From Phoronis australis (lineage: Eukaryota; Phoronida; Phoronidae), in contig NMRA01000243.1 of NCBI GenBank assembly GCA_002633005.1, positions 140,783 to 204,782 of the forward strand: a stretch of DNA of 64,000 nucleotides, read 5' to 3'. Both the position numbers and the translations under genes were made by a program. Every line of letters starts with the position of its first letter. Positions within the stretch are counted from its first letter, which is position 1. The notes under the pieces were generated by a model. That model did no database searches and was not told the DNA's origin. It saw only the letters and a program-made list of their open reading frames with translations. Shown in pieces: positions 58,658 to 64,000 of this stretch.

Positions 58658-58710
58658 TTATAAATACAAACTGGCAGCAAAAACAATGTCTCTCTTCATT
58701 TTTGTGATGG
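58658..58710 (-). CDS. MTREX: MTREX last coding exon with stop codon
   Basis: Acceptor ttctttcag; encodes [16 protein letters not shown] followed by TAA at 58658-58660. Only 53 bases long, easily missed by length-based searches. Confidence 0.95.
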
Positions 58711-61700
58711 CTGAAAGAAAAAAAAACATGAAAGTACTATAATCCCATCTTGTGTCTAAACGCTAACTTAATTTAAACCACTTGTCACAGTTATAAAACT
58801 GGTCTCGACTTTTTTAATACTCATCTCAACCACTGTTGAAATTAAATAAACAAAGTATATGATCGAATACTGTCAGAGTGAAAATTAAATGATCTACAAA
58901 TTAAAGCGATCAGTAATTGGAGAACAAAAATAATTTATATATAAATTATCTCAGCAACTACCAGTTACGTGTATATTCTCAGTGACAACACTTTTGCTAG
59001 GCGAGATTTAATTATGTTTTAGAAATAATTATGTGGAACGCAAGACCAAATTTCTGTCTACAATGTGATATGTTTCAGTCCTGAATGAAGTAAATACCCC
59101 CTGAATGTGTTATGTTACCCCTAAATGTGATATGCCCCCCCCCCACCCCTGAATGTTGCACATTTCTCCCCCTGAATGTGGCAGTCTCACACAATCATCC
59201 TTACCATCAGCAAACTTGTTCTCCAGTTCAGTATTGCCTATAGTCTTCGCTGCCTGACACATCTGGCGCAAAGCTTCCTCCAGCCTCCTCATACAGCGGA
59301 TGATGCTGCCTGCAGTCAAGAAACAAATCGGTTCAAAACTCAAGTTGGATATTCCCTTGGGCGAAGTTTGACGGGCAGTTGTTCTAGTTTGATGGACAGT
59401 TGTTCTAGCTTGATGGACAGTTGTTCTAGGTTGATGGACAGTTGTTCTAGCTTGATGGACAGTTGTTCTAGCTTGGACAGTTGTTCTAGTTTGACGGACA
59501 GTTGTTCTAGTTTGATGGACAGTTGTTCTAGTTTGACGGACAGCTGTTCTAGTTTATTCACTCTGTCCTTTAAATAAGTCTTACGCGGACAAAATTTCTC
59601 GGTCTGGTTATAACTGACTGATTCTTATTTTAAGTGCATTTTCTTGATGACACTGTCACACGGCTCTTATACGCCTGGTGAACTTTTTGCAAAAACCTCA
59701 GCTGAATATTTTGCATCAAAAGACATGGTTACACAGCATGAGAACAAGATTTGTGAAGATTTCATTAAGTTTGTCTATAGACTCACTTTCCATGCAAGAA
59801 GCGAACTTTTGATTTAGACTACATAATGCTTTAAAAGTGGTCAGATGGGAAATACATAAGTAAGAACTATAGTTAGTCTCCATACACGCTATATGTTGGT
59901 CACATCACTCTGAAAAGACTTCTGGCGTAATTATTTTACAATTTCAACGCTCTGACCTACAACACTATAATTATATACAGATAAGAGCTGATTTCTGAGT
60001 TTACAAAGAAGTTGACAGCTCGTTATTTGTTGAGATCATGCTGGGAACATAAAATGCCGTGGCAAGTCAGGTAGTCAAGCCAGGCCTGAAATTTTAATAA
60101 CGAAGTCAGTTTTTTCAAAGCCATGGAATCAACTAATTAAAATTTTGTTGAGACTGAAGTTGAATTTTTAGCTGCTTTGATGTTGCTAGTCGTACACTGA
60201 CCTTCAAATATGTCGGTCATTTTACATATCTGTGCGAAGGAGCCCCCGTTGCACCAGACGTGCACCACGTCCATCATGTGTGGCTTGAAACTCTCCACAT
60301 AGACTTCTTCATCAATCTCCAACTTGGCCTCCGCCGTCACCTTGGCGATCCTCCGTGCCGTGTCCTGTAAGATACGCACTCGTCATCTGATGTGTTCAGT
60401 ATATGAAATGAGATTGTCATCTAAGATGGACAAAATAACGTTCCTTTAATGGACAGCACTTGGAGACCGACACATTGATTACGAGTCCAGGCATGCATGA
60501 TGTAAGCGTGTTGGGCTAGGTTTCGAGTGACAATGAGTAGTCCAACGGTCCTATCCCAGTGACTAATATTAAATTACCCTAACATGCTAATTGATATCTT
60601 GAGCTCGCATCATACGTGCAAAGTTGGATATCAAACACAATCCCAAGTCGAGCACCAGTTAACAAAATTAAAATTAGTTTGCGTTCCAAATATCGCTCGA
60701 CCTTTACCTGCATTATTCGTAGGGGCCCCGACAACTCCTCGGTGAGCTTGGGCATTTCTGAGGATTTCTCTTGGAAAACAAAACAGCTGAGAAGCGCCGC
60801 ACACTGTTGTGACGTGAGATCGTTGAACACTCCGTTAAACAGTAATTCTGTGACCAGCAGCTCGTCAGCGCTGAAACGAGAGACAATATACAGCTTGTAC
60901 CAAATTTTCATGGTGACCCTGTAAGCAGTCGGGCAGCCAGGCAATGTCAAAAAACTAAAACTGGCACTGGAGTGCACAGCAGTTTGGTCTACTCTATGTA
61001 CATACAGCAATGAACACACAGCAAAATGAATCAAGTTAAACTCACCTGCTAATTTCACAAGCTACTCGACCCTTAACCTCTATGACATCTGAAGCAGTTG
61101 CATAGCCCATCCTCCTCAAGACTCGCTTTCGACACTTCAGTTCGTCCATCTGAAGGAGAGACTTCTTCTTCTTCAGCTCGGACTTCACAGCTTTGATTTC
61201 ATTTCCCACCTGAAAACCACGAACGCTATAAATTGTTAGTGTTAATTGCAGCTTCAGCAGTCTCTCACTTTATCCAGTCATGAAGCATTGGCTTAACTTG
61301 TGCCAGAGGTAACAAAACAAGTGCCTTAATGCCAAGACTTTTTTCAACAAACTTAACACCATCAACTATCATCAAACCCCAACAACCATCTTCCTCCAAT
61401 AGAGGGCATGCATAATTTGCAACTGTCATCTTCCACCAATAGAGGGCATACCTACATTGTAGGACAGGTGTAGAAATGTTAAACAATATGTGGATTTATA
61501 AGCCTAGGGTGATTGTTATTAGCCGAGGATGCGGTGCTTAGTAAATATTTTCACGAGGCAAGAAGGCCGAATGAAAATACTTAGCGTGTAGTTTAATTTA
61601 TGACCATTTATACCACATACTAAAGTTTTAATTCAAATTTAGTTTTTCACCAACTCCTTTGCAATAACCGAGTCACGTGACCGTACAACAACTGTCTACA

Positions 61701-63040
61701 CAGACACGTGACACCGTCATTGCATGGGCCTATCAAGATGAACGTGGTATAATTACAATTAGAACTAAACTGTAAGTTTTTGCCTATTTAGCACACAACA
61801 AAGCAGAAATTTTATTTTGTCAAAATTTCCAAACCGTAATGAGAATCCAGGACACTTTTCAATTAAATTAGTTGATGATTTGCATGCTTTGTTCACGTAG
61901 ATGATACAAAACAACACAGTTTCCATTATTTTCAGCGAGGTAAACAGCCCTTGAAATTTAAAAGACGACAATTATTTCTGCGGGCACTGTGTGAAGAATT
62001 ACTTTTTAATTAGTTCACAATTTCAAGAGAAGACGTGAACAGAAATTCAGCTTAAACTGCATGTAATCAGCATTCGTTTCTAATCCTTGGGTTCAAGGGA
62101 CAGCGTCCCCCTGACTCGCACCTCAAACTGTCCACAACAAAGCCTCAACAGCGTGTACAAGAAAACCTTGACTACACCGTCTTAGAACTGTGATGCGGGA
62201 CAGCAGGGCGCGAGGCATAACTCAGAGAATGGATAAACAGTTACATCACATTACATGCTAGTCTTCAGTGAACTCTCAAAATGCACAACAGAATCGAGAT
62301 CAGTTAACATTGATTGCTAAGAAATGCACTGTGACAGTGTTACTGATGAAGAACAAATATCCTCTGTTCAGACGACACAATTTAATTTTATGAAACGAGA
62401 GATCACAGGTAACCTTTCAAGATTCACATTGTTATAAATCGAGACATCTACCAAAACCAAGAAGTTTCAAAAATGAAGACTTGGGGAAGGGACCTAATCT
62501 TTTTACCCAGATCAAAATTGAATTTTTTGTCACTTACCTTTTACTTGTTTGCCAATAAAAAAACATAAGATGCGTCTACTACTCAGAGCTCAAGAATATT
62601 ATGGTTTATACAAACGAGACTCTAGTCCAACTGCATACACGATGACCCCCAGATTCAAGCTAACAACTCAAGATTTTGAGTAAAAACTCGAAATTTTGGG
62701 TTCAGACTCAAACTTTTTGAGTTCAGACTCAAACTTTCAGTTTAAATGCTGGGGTTGCTAATTGCAAACTGGGACTAGGTAGCTTTCCACTTAAGCCATA
62801 ATGCACTCGAGCATAGAATAATAGACATTTATCTTAAGTTTGCACAAAAACAGACTAGAAAGTGACTAAAAACATTCAAGTTCAATCTCGAGTGAAAAGA
62901 TTCGATCCGCTGATTTTGGAATTAGCAGCGAAAAAGTAACAAACCTTGTTTTTATTGCAGTACATATCGTACAGTGTCTTTAAGTTCTGGTCGTCGTGAA
63001 GACTATGCGAGTATAACCGGCTTTCAAAGGCTTCTATTTT
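58658..63040 (-). CDS. MTREX: MTREX (Mtr4, nuclear exosome RNA helicase), C-terminal part
   Basis: Ski2-like DExH RNA helicase that feeds RNA to the nuclear exosome in TRAMP-type complexes. Six coding exons of the C-terminal quarter are present on the minus strand: 62945-63040, 61046-61209, 60708-60870, 60202-60364, 59205-59309 and 58658-58710, 744 bases, 247 aa plus stop, all with matching phases. The helicase core and arch must lie beyond the right edge. Visible signatures: [110 protein letters not shown], and the terminal [12 protein letters not shown] of the DSHCT domain. The EGSIIR and SSEMPKL motifs separate it from SKIV2L. Confidence 0.97.
59205..59309 (-). CDS. MTREX: MTREX coding exon
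   Basis: Acceptor ttgactgcag, donor gtaagg. Encodes [18 protein letters not shown] and [16 protein letters not shown]; leaves one base for Ala with the last exon. Confidence 0.96.
59373..59558. repeat. 21-bp tandem repeat in an MTREX intron
   Basis: About nine units of agttgttctagtttgatgga plus c. One unit lacks 3 bases, keeping the frame. Both strands are open: DSCSSLM on plus and LEQLSIK on minus, the latter a heptad with leucines spaced like a coiled coil. It lies in the intron between the MTREX exons 59205-59309 and 60202-60364. No splice sites join it to MTREX, and MTREX has no such insertion here, so I treat it as non-coding. Confidence 0.9.
60202..60364 (-). CDS. MTREX: MTREX coding exon
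   Basis: Acceptor gtatcttacag, donor gtcagt. Encodes [39 protein letters not shown] and ICKMTDIFE; leaves one base for Gly. Confidence 0.96.
60708..60870 (-). CDS. MTREX: MTREX coding exon
   Basis: Acceptor tcgtttcag, donor gtaaag. Start of the DSHCT region: [45 protein letters not shown]. Confidence 0.96.
61046..61209 (-). CDS. MTREX: MTREX coding exon
   Basis: Acceptor ttttcag, donor gtgagt. Encodes a charged helix ([20 protein letters not shown]) and [20 protein letters not shown]; leaves two bases for Ser. Confidence 0.95.
62640..62760. repeat. Local imperfect repeats of gactcaaactttt in an MTREX intron
   Basis: aactcaagattttgagta, ctcgaaattttgggttcaga, ctcaaactttttgagttc and actcaaactttcag are related, partly inverted to one another. 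Confidence 0.55.
62945..63040 (-). CDS. MTREX: MTREX coding exon (first in window)
   Basis: Acceptor ttttgtag, donor gtttgt; phase 0 at both ends, 32 codons: [17 protein letters not shown] and [14 protein letters not shown]. Confidence 0.93.
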
Positions 63041-64000
63041 CTACAAAAGAATTCGATAAAATAAAATAAATGATGACAGAAGTACCTGTCGCTACACAAT
63101 CCACCAAGTTGCAGCAACACTTGGCTATGTTAATCCAAACACAAAAACCTATTTGCGAAAATAATCTGGCCCCGAGAAAAGCTGTCACGTAGACTATCGC
63201 AGACTTTTTGTGACAATGAATTTTCACTTTTGGATTACGGGAATGGTGAATTCCATACCATAATTTAGCATCTCAACGTCGCCGACCAATCACTTTGCTA
63301 ATAAGACCCCTGAGTATAAGTGTGAAAACACTCGCATAATTTTGCGTGGTCTTGGATTTTTTTTTTGAGAAATTCCTGACAGTGTGTCCAAGGTATGCAT
63401 CCAAAAAGCAGGCGTAAAATATGAAAAGTATCTCCACTGCCAATAGGTGGCAGCACAATCACATTTTCTGTAACACGGCTATATTTTCTGCAGCATGACC
63501 ATAGTTCTGCACCTAACCTACCATAAGTGACACCTTTAGATCAGTATCCTGACATTTCTACAAAATAAGAAAGTCATGGAAACATTCTCCATAAAACTCT
63601 TTAGCTTTGCGAGACCACAAAAATGTTTATTCCCACGACCCAATTTCAAAATCTGGTGTGCAAGACGGGGCGAGTTGCCACGGACAAAAGGGCAACATCT
63701 TTAATTCACAGACATTTTGAGACATTGGCCATGTGGGTGTGAAACGTTTGAACATCCCACTGGACAAAAGTGGCAATTTGTCGGCATGACAGTCACAATG
63801 AACTTTGATGCTAGAAAATATCTTACACAATGCAGATCGCTGTCCAGCACCAACTTTATTGTCATCAAGTGACAAGGTGTATTTAATCTTGTCGAGTCAT
63901 ATTGGAAAATGGCTATTTCAGAGTTTTCAATCAGAAGGCTTCTGTGTTTGGACTTTTGTCTGGATTAGCATGTAATCAGCATTCCTTTCTAATCCTTGGG
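63041..64000 (-). other. MTREX intron at the right edge
   Basis: No further exon recognised between the acceptor at 63041 and the window end; the preceding MTREX residues must lie to the right. The last 33 bases (63968-64000) repeat 62059-62091 with one difference. Confidence 0.65.

Noticed and set aside
63627-63875. 82-codon minus-strand frame that could be an upstream MTREX exon
   Set aside because: It does not resemble the MTREX sequence expected before [12 protein letters not shown] and lacks convincing flanking splice sites.

Overview
This is an animal (bilaterian, probably invertebrate) nuclear genomic window: AT-rich, intron-containing, full of short non-autonomous transposons, tRNA-derived SINEs and minisatellites, and with no bacterial-style operons. 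The gene order and the activin-like ligand fit an invertebrate deuterostome best, but nothing in the sequence fixes the species. Four protein-coding genes can be supported by exon-by-exon reading with GT/AG splice sites and matching reading phases.

Region 1 (1-19.6 kb, minus strand): an activin/inhibin-beta-like TGF-beta ligand. Exon 1 (signal peptide and start of the prodomain) is at 19091-19469, with a TATA box just upstream. Exon 2 (rest of prodomain, furin site, first half of the cystine-knot domain) is at 838-1437. The last exon is not in the window and should lie beyond the left edge. The intron of about 17.7 kb between them holds a 33-bp minisatellite, an assembly duplication, a 492-base gap and many short transposons.

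Region 2 (19.6-37.5 kb): no gene found. It holds dispersed repeats, MITE-like elements, tRNA-like SINE relics, a possible non-LTR retrotransposon relic, and a very homogeneous 43-bp satellite at 35178-36161.

Region 3 (37.5-46 kb, minus strand): a complete TLCD4-like TLC-domain membrane protein in six coding exons (262 aa). Its exon 4 is present twice beside a single-N assembly join.

Region 4 (46-52 kb): the divergent interval between TLCD4 and ALG14, containing a nested composite MITE, a perfect hairpin, large inverted repeats and a SINE with a 12-bp target-site duplication.

Region 5 (52-57.5 kb, plus strand): complete ALG14 in five coding exons (224 aa), the membrane anchor subunit of the enzyme that adds the second GlcNAc in N-glycan precursor synthesis. 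TLCD4 and ALG14 lie head to head, as I recall they do in vertebrates.

Region 6 (58.6-64 kb, minus strand): the last six coding exons of MTREX (Mtr4), the nuclear exosome RNA helicase. The gene continues past the right edge and converges with ALG14.

Five isolated single N bases (5880, 9141, 34324, 36162, 40501) occur. Three sit at the start of a near-identical second copy of nearby sequence, so those duplications are probably contig-overlap or haplotype artefacts. The four genes have unrelated jobs (secreted signal, membrane lipid-type protein, N-glycosylation, RNA decay) and show no functional clustering.
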